Numbered from the stretch's first letter, positions 42,529-51,076 are shown. The stretch is DNA of 64,000 nt from Nitrospirota bacterium (GCA_011620345.1 WOZJ01000057.1:1-64000), one strand, 5' to 3'. Translations and numbers: made by a program. Notes: generated by a model from the sequence alone, not told the origin.

Positions 42529-43860
42529 ATGAGAAGAATCAGGTGGAGATCATTCCTGGTGTGCTTTTTTTTACTGAACATTCCTGCGAACTTGGCCTTC
42601 GCGAAGGGTTCGGCATGTATTTCTTGCCACACCAACGTAACGCCGAACATCGTTTCAGACTTCCGGCTAAGCAAGCACGCGCCCAATGGGCTCGACTGTT
42701 CCACCTGCCACGGAAGCGAGCATACGGGCCCCCAGGACGTGGCCAACGTCAAGATTCCTACGCCTGCAACGTGCCAAGCCTGCCATCCAACACAGGTCGA
42801 GCAGTTCAGCAAAGGAAAGCATGCCTTCGCGTGGGCCGCAATCACCGCGATGCCCACGATTCATTGGCAGCCGATGGCGTTAATCGAAGGGCAGAAAGGC
42901 TGCGGAGGATGCCACAAGCTCGGGCTCAAATCCGAGCAGGAGATCGCGCAGCTGAAACAAGACGGGCAGATCTTCGGCGTAGCGAGTTGTGATGCCTGCC
43001 ATACCCGTCATACCTTCTCCAAGGCCGAGGCTCAAGAGCCGGAAGCCTGCGAAACCTGCCATATGGGGTTTGACCATCCCCAGTGGGAGATGTATACGGG
43101 CTCGAAGCACGGAGTTCGCTACATGCTAAGACGGGAAGGGGTTTTGCCAGAGACCGCCGCGGCTCCCAAATGCCAGACCTGCCACATGCAGCAAGGAAAC
43201 CACGAGGTCCGGACAGCTTGGGGATTTTTAGCGGTAAAGCTGCCTATTGATGATCCTCAATGGGCAGCCGATCAGGCCCTTATCTTGCAAGGTCTGGGCG
43301 TTCTTGACCCGCAAGGTAATCCGACAGCCAGGCTGGACGCCGTTAAAGCTGCCGACATGGCCAGGCTCGATGCAGAGAGCTTTCAAAAGGAGCGCGAAAG
43401 AATGGTGCAGGTCTGCACCCAGTGCCATTCCGAAAAATTTGCGGGGGGTGAGCTTGCCAAGGGCGATCAGATGGTGCGAGAGACAGACCGGCTGATGGCG
43501 GAAGCTATCCAGATCGTTTCTGGGTTGTACAATGACGGTATTTTAAAAGCACCTGCAGGGTCTACGGCGTCTTATCCGGATATTCTTTCCTTCTACAACG
43601 CGCCCTCTCCCATAGAGCAGACGTTGTTCCATATGTATAATGAGCACAGGATGCGCGCTTTCCAGGGTACGTTCCATGCTAGCCAAGATTATGCCTTATG
43701 GTACGGCTGGGGAGAGATGAATACTGACCTTGTGAACATCCGCTGGATGGCCGATGAGATGCGGAACCGAGCGACGCTGGTAACTCCAACGACGGTGCTC
43801 CCGACTGCGGCTGGGCCATTGGGTAGCCTGCTTGGGTCGTTGCAAAACCTGAAGCGGTGA
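42529..43860 (+). CDS. Octahaem c-type cytochrome, hydroxylamine oxidoreductase (HAO) family
   Basis: Exported multihaem protein of 443 residues. A signal peptide (about 1-25) is followed by eight CxxCH sites: CISCH, CSTCH, CQACH, CGGCH, CDACH, CETCH, CQTCH and CTQCH. The C-terminal helical part (YNEHRMRAFQGTFHASQDY, then WYGWGEMNTDLVNI) is typical of the HAO fold, which forms trimers. HAO enzymes oxidise hydroxylamine; relatives in anaerobes instead reduce nitrite or hydroxylamine to ammonium. Whether the tyrosine that cross-links the P460 haem is present cannot be settled here. ATG 42529 is chosen because AAGGAGG lies eight bases upstream; ATG 42523 is too close. The FNR-like box suggests induction without O2. 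Confidence 0.85.
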   Translation: MRRIRWRSFLVCFFLLNIPANLAFAKGSACISCHTNVTPNIVSDFRLSKHAPNGLDCSTCHGSEHTGPQDVANVKIPTPATCQACHPTQVEQFSKGKHAFAWAAITAMPTIHWQPMALIEGQKGCGGCHKLGLKSEQEIAQLKQDGQIFGVASCDACHTRHTFSKAEAQEPEACETCHMGFDHPQWEMYTGSKHGVRYMLRREGVLPETAAAPKCQTCHMQQGNHEVRTAWGFLAVKLPIDDPQWAADQALILQGLGVLDPQGNPTARLDAVKAADMARLDAESFQKERERMVQVCTQCHSEKFAGGELAKGDQMVRETDRLMAEAIQIVSGLYNDGILKAPAGSTASYPDILSFYNAPSPIEQTLFHMYNEHRMRAFQGTFHASQDYALWYGWGEMNTDLVNIRWMADEMRNRATLVTPTTVLPTAAGPLGSLLGSLQNLKR

Positions 43861-43873
43861 TGCCTTGTCTCCT

Positions 43874-43905
43874 AAGCACGCGGGCGAGGTTCCGCCCGCG
43901 TGCTT
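43874..43905. terminator. Hairpin between convergent cytochrome and MFS genes
   Basis: A perfect 13-bp stem (AAGCACGCGGGCG / CGCCCGCGTGCTT) with a six-base loop overlaps the MFS stop codon. Neither side has a clear T-run, so it may be a weak bidirectional terminator or a stabilising 3' structure. Confidence 0.55.
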
Positions 43906-45097
43906 ACTCGTTCTCCTGTTCCGGCATAGGCAGCCCGAACACGCCCATCGAGGCAAGCGCCAAGGTGCCGGCAAGGAACGGCAAGAATGCTCCTTTAGGG
44001 TACAAAAGCCCGGATAGAATGCCTCCAAAGGCAGAGCCAAGGAACGCGCACAGGTTGTAAACCCCCGTGATTCGTCCTCTGTTCTTCGGCTCGAGCTTTT
44101 GCGTCAAAAACGCGGGAAGAAGGGCTTGCTCGATCGTATAGCCAAAAAAGAAAACGCCGCTAAACAAAAGCAGTATCCAAGCCTCGGGACGCAAGCTTTG
44201 GACCATATCCCCCAAAAACCCTAGAATGACAAGTGCGAACCCTGTCCACGCGGCCAGCTTGAGGCTTCCTAGCCGCTCGGCACGGCGCACGAAGGGGAAG
44301 GCCAGAATGCCAGCGGGGAGGATCATCATCAGGTAGGCTTTGCCAAGGCCTGCCTTGGAGATGCCGAGGCTTATGAATTCCAAGGGGAGCAGGAAAAAGA
44401 GCGCGTTGAGCGTGAGGGCGAGCACGAAGTTGGCCAAGTAAATCCTCAAGAATTCCTGCCTATTCCAAGAGGAGGAAGCCGAAGGCTGTTCTATGTGCCT
44501 TGGAGAATGCGGAATGTTGGGGAAATACCTGGCAACGAACAGCTCTCCGATCACGCTAAATCCGGCCAAGAGAAAGAAAAGGCCCTTCAGGCCGAGAATC
44601 GGCGCAAGCATCGGGCCGGCCAGGACTCCTAGCATGAAGGCCATGCCGATCGTCATGCCCGTGATCGTGAATGCCTGGGCGCGAACCTCTGGGCGGGTGA
44701 CGTCTCCGATGGCCGCGAGCGCAACCGCCCCGACGGCCCCCGTTCCCTGGAGTGCCCTGGCCAGGATGAGGCCATGAATTCCTTGAGCCAGCCCGCAGAG
44801 GACGCTTCCCACGCCAAAACATGCCAGACCCAAAGATAGCGCAAACCTTCGGCCTTTTTTATCGCTTAGCATACCGAAGGGCAGCTGGAACAACGCTTGC
44901 ATGAGCGGGTAAACCCCGAATGCAAGACCAACCTTGGCCATCGTCGCCCCGGGGTAAGCGAGTGCGTTCGTGCTGAAGATTGGAAGGACTAAAAAAATCC
45001 CGAGCATCCTGAGCGCCATCGTAAAGCTAATCGCGACGACGGCCCGAGCCTCGCTCGTAGAAAGCGGAGTTCTTTGTTTCACAGCGCCGTGTTCCAT
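43904..45097 (-). CDS. Major facilitator superfamily transporter
   Basis: Inner-membrane secondary transporter of 397 residues with 12 predicted helices. The signature loop between helices 2 and 3 is QLPFGMLSDKKGRRFALSLG, and helix 4-5 carries LARALQGTGAVGAVALAAIGDVTRP, the motif of drug:proton antiporters (DHA1). GFGYTIEQ-like and NRGRITGVYNL appear in the second half. The likely role is efflux, with substrate unknown. The start has AGGGAAG upstream. It is convergent with the octahaem cytochrome and divergent from the dehydrogenase at 45223. Confidence 0.8.
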   Translation of the reverse strand: MEHGAVKQRTPLSTSEARAVVAISFTMALRMLGIFLVLPIFSTNALAYPGATMAKVGLAFGVYPLMQALFQLPFGMLSDKKGRRFALSLGLACFGVGSVLCGLAQGIHGLILARALQGTGAVGAVALAAIGDVTRPEVRAQAFTITGMTIGMAFMLGVLAGPMLAPILGLKGLFFLLAGFSVIGELFVARYFPNIPHSPRHIEQPSASSSWNRQEFLRIYLANFVLALTLNALFFLLPLEFISLGISKAGLGKAYLMMILPAGILAFPFVRRAERLGSLKLAAWTGFALVILGFLGDMVQSLRPEAWILLLFSGVFFFGYTIEQALLPAFLTQKLEPKNRGRITGVYNLCAFLGSAFGGILSGLLYPKGAFLPFLAGTLALASMGVFGLPMPEQENE

Positions 45098-45222
45098 CGA
45101 GTCTTCCCTAAATTCTCCCTGGTCACTCTACAATAAACCAATAAGCTTTGTCCACCGCATAAAGATTGCGTAAGCTGAAAAGAAACATAGGGTAGACCAA
45201 AAAAACATCGAGGAGGAAGAGC

Positions 45223-46125
45223 ATGGAAATCGGGTTTATTGGCCTGGGAAACATGGGCCTTCCAATGGCAAAGAACCTGCTTAGCGCGGGCCATCGCCTC
45301 ATCGTGTTTAACCGGACGAAAGAGAAGGCTGCAGGGTTCCAGGATGCAAGCGTGCAAATTGCCGAAAGCCCTGGAGAGGTGGCAAGCATGGCCAAAATTG
45401 TGCTTACGATGCTTGCAGACGACAACGCCCTGCGCTCGGTAGTTTACGAACGGGGACTAAACCAAGCCCCGCCTTTCCTAGAGACCTTGCCTCAAGGCGG
45501 GGTGCATGTCTCGATGAGTACGGTCAGCGTCTCCCTGGCTAAAGAGCTTGCAGCCGTTCATGCCCTAAGGGGCCAGGCATTCGTCTCGGCACCGGTTTTC
45601 GGTAGGCCGGATGCTGCCGCGACCAAGAAGCTAGGGGTCGTCGTTGCGGGCGAGGGTACGCTAATCGAAACTCTAAGGCCCGTGTTCGAAGCGCTCGGGC
45701 ATACCACCTTTGTGGTGGGTCAAGAGCCGTACTTGGCTAACCTCTTCAAGATCGGGGGCAACTTTTTGATCATGGGGGCGATCGAGGCGCTCTCCGAGGC
45801 GTTCGCGCTCGTGAAGAAGAACGGGGGCGACCCTGAAGCCTTCTTGAAGGTCGTGAATGCCGCACTGTTTCACTCTCCCCTTTATGAGAACTACGGCGGC
45901 ATGGTGCTTCACGAGCGCTTCGAGCCCTCCGGATTTCGCCTGGAATTGGGCCTCAAAGATGTCAAGCTCGCGCTCGAGGCCTCCGAAGGGGCACGCGTCC
46001 CGCTGCCCTTAGGCGGGCTCGTCAAGGACCGCTTCTTGATGGCACTCGCTTTTGGTCTCGGCCAAAAGGATTGGTCGGCCTTGGGCCTCATGCCGCTTAT
46101 CGAGGCAGGGATCAAAAAGCCCTGA
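45223..46125 (+). CDS. Beta-hydroxyacid dehydrogenase (3-hydroxyisobutyrate dehydrogenase / GLYR family)
   Basis: NAD(P)-dependent oxidoreductase of 300 residues. The opening GFIGLGNMGLPMAKNLLSAG is the dinucleotide motif. The substrate signature is near VSMSTVSVSLAKEL. The catalytic lysine motif is LFKIGGNFLIMGAIEALSEA, where the usual K-x-x-x-N is present as K-I-G-G-N. The C-terminal SGFRLELGLKDVKLALE is typical. It could reduce succinic semialdehyde, glyoxylate or tartronate semialdehyde; sequence alone does not decide. GAGGAGGAAGAGC precedes the ATG. Confidence 0.85.
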   Translation: MEIGFIGLGNMGLPMAKNLLSAGHRLIVFNRTKEKAAGFQDASVQIAESPGEVASMAKIVLTMLADDNALRSVVYERGLNQAPPFLETLPQGGVHVSMSTVSVSLAKELAAVHALRGQAFVSAPVFGRPDAAATKKLGVVVAGEGTLIETLRPVFEALGHTTFVVGQEPYLANLFKIGGNFLIMGAIEALSEAFALVKKNGGDPEAFLKVVNAALFHSPLYENYGGMVLHERFEPSGFRLELGLKDVKLALEASEGARVPLPLGGLVKDRFLMALAFGLGQKDWSALGLMPLIEAGIKKP

Positions 46126-46142
46126 GCCTGCCGTTTGGCCCC

Positions 46143-46315
46143 CTTCAGGCTGCAGGAGGTTCCTTGGGGCGAGGGCCGTACTCTTCGGGATCAAGCCGCC
46201 GCAACCAGCCCAGAGCCTGGTTCGGGCCGGGGCAGATCTATGGAGGGTTCCAACCTACGCCACGCTGGAGCAGGGGCTCCGGGCGGTTCTGGGAGAAGCC
46301 TATAGCTCCAGCTGA
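46143..46315 (+). pseudogene. STAS-domain remnant (decayed RsbR-like C-terminus)
   Basis: One frame from about 46169 reads AVLFGIKPPQPAQSLVRAG and then RVPTYATLEQGLRAVLG. It closely matches the end of the intact RsbR-like protein of this window (LVGIKPNVAQQLTRIGARL, then GIPTFATLEQGLRAALREL). Just upstream, another frame gives LQAAGGSLG, which would precede it in an intact STAS domain, so a frameshift separates them. The rest of the gene is missing. No start or ribosome site remains. Confidence 0.75.
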
Positions 46316-46938
46316 GGTTGGTAGAACGAACAATCTTGCTTCAGCGGGCACGGTTTGCATTTTGGGTTCTTGGCGGTGCAAAGAGATTTTCCGTGGTTGA
46401 TCAAAAGGAGTGAAAAGCGGGCGCGCTCTTCTTCGGGCACCATTGCTTCGAGCTCGCGCTCGATCCGTTCGGGGTCTTTGGCCGTTGTAAGCCCAAGCCG
46501 TGTTGCCACCCGCTCAAAATGGCGGTCGACCACGATGCCCGGCAAGCCAAATGCCCCTACGCGCACCACGTTGGCCGTTTTTCGCCCGACCCCACGGAGG
46601 GTCACTAGCGCCTCGAGCGCTTCCGGGACTTGCCCGTGGAACCGTTCAACGAGGTCACTCGATGCCTCTTTGATGGCTCTAGCTTTGCGCTTGTAGAAAT
46701 TAATCTCCTTGATTTTCTCCTCGATCTCGGAAAGGTCCGCCAAGGCCAACGCGTCGGGCGTGGGGAAGCTTGTCAAGAGTTTGGGGGTGATCTCGTTGAC
46801 CTTCTTGTCCGGGGCTTGGGCGGCAAGGATCGCCTTGATCAGGAGCTCGTACGGTGAGCCATGGGTAAGCTCAAGCCGAGGGTTAGGGAAAAGCTCTCTT
46901 AAAGTCTCAAGGATTCGCTGGATTCTAGAGTCCATCAT
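46300..46938 (-). CDS. nth: Endonuclease III
   Basis: Base-excision repair glycosylase/AP lyase acting on oxidised pyrimidines. It is 212 residues from ATG 46938. The helix-hairpin-helix LVTLRGVGRKTANVVRVGAF holds the catalytic lysine, and IVVDRHFERVATRLG holds the aspartate. The [4Fe-4S] ligands are CTAKNPKCKPCPLKQDC (C-x6-C-x2-C-x5-C). SPYELLIKAILAAQAPDKKVN replaces the usual SAQATD loop with a conservative change. The start overlaps the peroxiredoxin stop as ATGA, so the two are coupled. Confidence 0.93.
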   Translation of the reverse strand: MMDSRIQRILETLRELFPNPRLELTHGSPYELLIKAILAAQAPDKKVNEITPKLLTSFPTPDALALADLSEIEEKIKEINFYKRKARAIKEASSDLVERFHGQVPEALEALVTLRGVGRKTANVVRVGAFGLPGIVVDRHFERVATRLGLTTAKDPERIERELEAMVPEEERARFSLLLINHGKSLCTAKNPKCKPCPLKQDCSFYQPQLEL

Positions 46939-47411
46939 CCCTGGATCGCTTGAAGGATTAGCTCGATGTGGCCATCGACCTTGACGTTGCGCCAAGCACT
47001 CCTGACAGTCCCGCTTGCATCGAGCAGGAAGCTTGAGCGGATTATGCCCTCCGAGACCTTTCCGAAGCGTTTCTTTTCGCCGAAGGCCCCCCAGGCCCGA
47101 GCGGCCTCTTTATTCGGGTCGGATAACAAAGGGAATGGCAGGCCGTATTTTTTTTGGAAGCGCGCGTGGGATTCCACGGAGTCTGGGCTTATCCCGACCA
47201 CCTGGATCTTGGACCTTGCGAATTCCTCGAAGCGATCCCTAAATGCGATTGCTTCGTTCGTACAGCCGGGCGTACCATCCTTGGGGTAGAAATACACGAC
47301 CAATCCGCCGTCTCCAAAGAGGTCTTCGAGGCGAAACTCTCCTTCTTTTCCGGCTTTATCTACCCCTCTTAGCGCAAAGGTCGGCGCCTTTTGTCCGGCT
47401 ACGAGGTCCAT
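46935..47411 (-). CDS. bcp: Thiol peroxidase of the Bcp/PrxQ type
   Basis: Cytosolic peroxiredoxin that reduces H2O2 and organic peroxides; 158 residues from ATG 47411 (AAAAGGAG upstream). The motif is LVVYFYPKDGTPGCTNEAI, with the peroxidatic Cys after PG and the conserved Thr/Pro before it. The resolving Cys found five residues later in many Bcp proteins is replaced by Ala, so a 1-Cys or partner-assisted mechanism is expected. VVGISPDSVESHARFQKKYGLPF and PFPLLSDP are family landmarks. It overlaps nth, linking peroxide defence with oxidative DNA repair. Confidence 0.92.
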   Translation of the reverse strand: MDLVAGQKAPTFALRGVDKAGKEGEFRLEDLFGDGGLVVYFYPKDGTPGCTNEAIAFRDRFEEFARSKIQVVGISPDSVESHARFQKKYGLPFPLLSDPNKEAARAWGAFGEKKRFGKVSEGIIRSSFLLDASGTVRSAWRNVKVDGHIELILQAIQG

Positions 47412-47452
47412 CGGCACTCCTTTTGGGCGGATTGCCCTTATTTGCGTTTTCG

Positions 47453-47466
47453 TTGTATGCTTACAA
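47453..47466. promoter_or_regulatory. Palindromic operator-like site between bcp and the MBL gene
   Basis: TTGTA-TGCT-TACAA is a perfect five-base dyad with a four-base centre, in the 124-base gap between two divergent genes, 42 bases from the bcp start. The spacing is that of Crp/Fnr-family sites, but the half-site differs (TTGTA instead of TTGAT). Confidence 0.35.
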
Positions 47467-47535
47467 TAGCAAACCTTTGAGTTCTAGGGAACAAGTAGCC
47501 CGGCAGGGTTAACAAAAAAGGGTACGTTAGCGCAC

Positions 47536-48201
47536 ATGATAGAAAAGAAAGCGCAGTACCGGATGGTCCGGTTTGAAACGGGCCCGTTTGGCGAAAACTG
47601 TTATGTTATCGGGTCGCAAACGACCAAAAAGGCGATTATGGTCGACCCCGGAGACGAGATTGACAGAGTTCAACGGGCCGTAGAGCACGAAGGGTTTACG
47701 CTCGAGGCGATCCTTTTGACCCATGGCCATATCGATCACGCCGTCGGCTTGGCTGACATCAAGGAAAGAACGAAGGCGCCCGTCTATTACCACGAGCTCG
47801 AGTCCTCAATGGTTCGGGGACTTGCCATGCAAGGCCTCATGTTTGGCTTGAGGGCAAAGAACGGCCCACCGCCGGATTATGCGCTCAAGGGTGGTGAAAC
47901 GCTAAATTTGATCGAGCTTGCGATAAACGTCCTGCACACCCCGGGTCATACAGCCGGCGAGGTTTGTTTTTGGGTTCCCGCGCTCAGCTGGTTGATTTCG
48001 GGGGATGTCTTGTTCCAAGGCTCGATCGGCAGGACAGACTTGCCAGGGGGCGATTACGCCACGTTGATCGGTTCCATTCAAAAAAAACTCCTTGTCTTGC
48101 CTGAAGAAACGGTAGTGTTCCCGGGCCATGGCCCCAAGACGACAATCGGGCAAGAAAAACGCACCAACCCGTTTCTCATGGGGCTTTCGCCCGCCCCATG
48201 A
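47536..48201 (+). CDS. Metallo-beta-lactamase fold hydrolase (glyoxalase II-like)
   Basis: Zinc hydrolase of 221 residues. The metal motif is LLTHGHIDHAVGLADIK, followed by the histidine in VLHTPGHTAGEVCFW and the bridging aspartate in LISGDVLFQGSIGRTDLP. The last histidine is in VFPGHGPKT. The layout matches small YcbL/GloB2-type thioesterases that act on thiol esters such as S-lactoylglutathione; a direct substrate is not known. It forms a two-gene unit with coaBC through an ATGA overlap. Confidence 0.88.
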   Translation: MIEKKAQYRMVRFETGPFGENCYVIGSQTTKKAIMVDPGDEIDRVQRAVEHEGFTLEAILLTHGHIDHAVGLADIKERTKAPVYYHELESSMVRGLAMQGLMFGLRAKNGPPPDYALKGGETLNLIELAINVLHTPGHTAGEVCFWVPALSWLISGDVLFQGSIGRTDLPGGDYATLIGSIQKKLLVLPEETVVFPGHGPKTTIGQEKRTNPFLMGLSPAP

Positions 48202-49436
48202 ACCTTCGTTTTCAAGGAAAGCGCCTGACACTCGGCATCACCGGTGGGATTGCCGCCTACAAGGTGCCCGAGCTTGTCCGGATGCTGACCAAAGAGGGGA
48301 TCGGAGTGTTTCCTGTGGCTACCGTTCGGGCGCTGGAGTTCGTCACCCCGCTCGTTTTGGAGACGCTCTCGGGCAACCCCGTCTTGTGCTCGCAAAAGCT
48401 TGAGCACGCCCAGATCGGGCATATCGAGCGCGCTCAGAGCGTGGACGGTATCTTGGTAGCACCGGCCACGGCCAACACGCTCGCCAAGATGGCCCAGGGC
48501 ATTGCCGACAACGTCCTGCTCGATGTCCTTCTTGCCTCAGACCCCAGAAGGGTGATCGTCTGCCCTGCCATGAATACCGCGATGTGGGAACATCCGGCAA
48601 CCCGGCAAAACATCGAGAAGATCAAAGGGTACGGGGTCTACGTTGTAGGCCCGGACGTAGGAGAATTGGCTTGCAAGACCAACGGGGCAGGAAGGCTCGC
48701 CCCGTTGGACGAGATCCTCTATGCCGTGGAGCGCTTGCTTGCGCCAAAAGGCCTTGAGGGCCGGCGCGTGGTCGTGACGGCAGGGCCGACGAGGGAGCAC
48801 GTAGACGCCGTCCGGTTTCTATCCAACCCCTCTAGCGGCAGGATGGGGATCGCGCTGGCCAAGGAATGCTGGTACAGGGGAGCGGATGTCACGCTCGTGT
48901 TGGGCCCCTCCGATCATCCCGTTCCAAAGGAAATCCGGCTTGAGCGGGTAACCTCCGCCCTGGAGATGCTCGAGGCGCTCCAAGGGCTGCTTTCCGAGGC
49001 TACGATTCTCATCATGAACGCGGCCGTCGCCGATTTTAGGCCGTCTAGGGTGGTTCCGTACAAATTCAGGAAGGCGGATATCCCTTTGACGCTGCTTTTA
49101 GAGCCAAACCCAGACATCCTCAAGACGTTGGCGGCCTCGAAGCTTCCGAACCAGCTCTTTGTGGGTTTCGCCGCGGAAACCGACGGAGAAAGAGCTATGG
49201 CAACCGCCAAGCGCAAACTGGAAGAAAAAAGCCTAGATATGATCGTTGCCAACGATGTTTCGAAGAAAACCGCCGGTTTTGGCTCGGCCTTTAATGCCGG
49301 AGTAATTCTTCTGAAAACGGGCGAGCAGAAGGTACTGGGCCACATGTCAAAAGAAGCGATGGCAGCCCGGATCGTGGATGAAATCGTCCATTTAGCGGCC
49401 CAAACCTCTCCTTCCTCTCTTCAAGTAGGGCAATAA
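48198..49436 (+). CDS. coaBC: Bifunctional phosphopantothenoylcysteine decarboxylase/synthetase
   Basis: Joins cysteine to 4'-phosphopantothenate (CoaB, C-terminal) and decarboxylates the product (CoaC, N-terminal, FMN). It is 412 residues long. CoaC begins LGITGGIAAYKVPELVRML and holds HIERAQSVDGILVAPATANTLAK with its histidine, and PAMNTAMWEHPATRQNI. The CoaB half starts VVVTAGPTREHVDAVRFLSNPSSGRMG and has AAVADFRP and FVGFAAETD. It overlaps the metallo-hydrolase by four bases. Its 3' end overlaps the convergent phospholipase gene by 146 bases. Confidence 0.95.
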   Translation: MNLRFQGKRLTLGITGGIAAYKVPELVRMLTKEGIGVFPVATVRALEFVTPLVLETLSGNPVLCSQKLEHAQIGHIERAQSVDGILVAPATANTLAKMAQGIADNVLLDVLLASDPRRVIVCPAMNTAMWEHPATRQNIEKIKGYGVYVVGPDVGELACKTNGAGRLAPLDEILYAVERLLAPKGLEGRRVVVTAGPTREHVDAVRFLSNPSSGRMGIALAKECWYRGADVTLVLGPSDHPVPKEIRLERVTSALEMLEALQGLLSEATILIMNAAVADFRPSRVVPYKFRKADIPLTLLLEPNPDILKTLAASKLPNQLFVGFAAETDGERAMATAKRKLEEKSLDMIVANDVSKKTAGFGSAFNAGVILLKTGEQKVLGHMSKEAMAARIVDEIVHLAAQTSPSSLQVGQ

Positions 49437-50382
49437 AAGGCCGGTTGTTTGCCTTGATTAGCTCGTAAACCTCTTGCTTTAAGGTTAGCTTCAAGCCTGG
49501 AGAGGCGATAGGGGAATCGTGGGCAATTTGACGCCGGAAGAACCGAACCAGCTTTAGATTCTCGACCCCTGTAGGGTCCAGGAGGAACAAGGGGGAAGAG
49601 GCCGGGTCGCTCAGCATGCCACGAACCAGGATGTAGGAAGCTTCGAGCACCTCTTTGAGTTCCTCTTCCGTAAAGAAAGCGGGATGACGCCCGGACAGTC
49701 GCTGCAAGCGCGCATCCAGCTTTCCTGCTTGCCTGAGGGCCAAAAGGCGGCGGAAGAAAAACTTGTTCGTGCGGAACGAGAAGACGACCGGTGTAACCGT
49801 TTCTGTAAGCAAAAGGTCTAGGTCTTTGTCTTTGAGCGTCTCGTGCAGGCTTTCCAGTAGATAAGAGAGATTCGAGAATCGACTGTCCAGCATGAACTCG
49901 GCCAGAATGTGCCTGCTTAGGTAGCGTGGCGTTCCGAAGAGGATTTTTTTTGGCAAAAACAGGTTATGGGCATAGGTATCGTGCGCTAGATGGCTAAGGT
50001 ACCCAAGCGCGAACGCCCGCTCTTTGGAGGAGGACGACTTGGCGAGCATTTCTTTCCCGACGCGCCAGTTATGGCAGTGTGAGTGAAAGTCGGCAAGGTT
50101 CCTGGCGATCGTGATGTCCGGCCCCAAAAGGCCGTATAGGTACGCAAGCGGCCAGGAGCCCAAGGCCTGCCCTATCCAGGCCGGAAATACTCCCTGCAAG
50201 GCGTCTTGCAGTATTGGAAGTCCGGCAGCAAGATGGGTCAGCGGGCCGAAGGCAAAGGCTTTAGACGGCATGGCAAGCACGAGCGCCACCACCAAGCCTA
50301 CCAAAACGGGGAAGGCGTGAAATTCCCAACGCTTTAAGATTGCTGTATGATGGGTATAGATTACAGGTAGCATAATTTTCAT
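49291..50382 (-). CDS. Secreted zinc-dependent phospholipase C-like protein
   Basis: Zinc phospholipase C/S1-P1 nuclease-like fold of 363 residues. A signal segment (about residues 20-45) precedes FGPLTHLAAGLPILQDAL. The metal ligands appear as H in that stretch, then LLGPDITIARNLADFHSHCHNW and the later FALGYLSHLAHDTYAHNLFLP (His and Asp). These are the positions used by PF00882 proteins, whose substrates include phospholipids. ATG 50382 overlaps the start codon of the divergent uracil-DNA glycosylase gene. No clear ribosome site supports it, and the C-terminal ~50 residues lie antisense to coaBC, so both ends are uncertain. Confidence 0.65.
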   Translation of the reverse strand: MKIMLPVIYTHHTAILKRWEFHAFPVLVGLVVALVLAMPSKAFAFGPLTHLAAGLPILQDALQGVFPAWIGQALGSWPLAYLYGLLGPDITIARNLADFHSHCHNWRVGKEMLAKSSSSKERAFALGYLSHLAHDTYAHNLFLPKKILFGTPRYLSRHILAEFMLDSRFSNLSYLLESLHETLKDKDLDLLLTETVTPVVFSFRTNKFFFRRLLALRQAGKLDARLQRLSGRHPAFFTEEELKEVLEASYILVRGMLSDPASSPLFLLDPTGVENLKLVRFFRRQIAHDSPIASPGLKLTLKQEVYELIKANNRPFIALLEERKERFGPLNGRFHPRSGLPSLLLTCGPVPSARPFSEELLRH

Positions 50383-51076
50383 GATAAAACATTCAGAGTT
50401 CGCTTTGCAACTCAAGGCCGCGGCCAACGCGCTGAACAAGCGCTACGATAGACTTTTTGTGTGGGCTAGGATGCATAGGATGGAAAACGCGAAGACTCAA
50501 AAAGAACAAAAAAGCCTAGCCCTGGAAGATTTGAGGGCCAACGAGCTTGGCGCTTGTACCCGCTGCGATTTGTGCAGGGCTCGCAGCCATATCGTGTTCG
50601 GAGAGGGGAACCCGAATGCCGACCTAATGCTGATCGGAGAAGCGCCGGGTAAGGATGAAGACAGGCAAGGAAGGCCATTCGTTGGCAGGGCGGGACAGCT
50701 TTTGGCAAGGCTTCTTGAGGAGGCCGGGTTTACCCGCGAGCAGGTATACATTGCAAACGTGATCAAGTGCCGTCCGCCGGAGAACCGCACTCCCGAGCCC
50801 GAGGAGGTCTCGACGTGCAAGCCGTTTTTGTTGCAGCAGGTTCGAATTATTGACCCGAAAGTCCTCGTGCTGTTAGGATCCGTCGCGACCAAGGCATTTT
50901 TCGGGTTCGAAAAGACCATTTCAAGAATGCGCGGCCAAGAGCTTGCGCATGAAGGGCGCGTCACGATCCCAACCTACCATCCCGCGTTTGCGCTCCGAAA
51001 CCCTCCTAGCGTGGAAACGGTCCGTCACGACATCTTTTTAGCATGCGAATTCCTAAAGAAGGAACTGAACGCATGA
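50381..51076 (+). CDS. Type-4 uracil-DNA glycosylase with Fe-S cluster
   Basis: Removes uracil from DNA; common in thermophiles and many anaerobes. The cluster ligands are CTRCDLC near residue 59 and KCRPPENRTP plus the Cys of EEVSTC. The active site is MLIGEAPGKDEDRQGRPFVG (GEAPG motif) and the last landmark is YHPAFALR. At 231 residues it is longer than average because of a 30-residue N-terminal helix; ATG 50471, which removes it, is an alternative start. The stop overlaps the nfeD start (ATGA). Confidence 0.92.
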   Translation: MIKHSEFALQLKAAANALNKRYDRLFVWARMHRMENAKTQKEQKSLALEDLRANELGACTRCDLCRARSHIVFGEGNPNADLMLIGEAPGKDEDRQGRPFVGRAGQLLARLLEEAGFTREQVYIANVIKCRPPENRTPEPEEVSTCKPFLLQQVRIIDPKVLVLLGSVATKAFFGFEKTISRMRGQELAHEGRVTIPTYHPAFALRNPPSVETVRHDIFLACEFLKKELNA

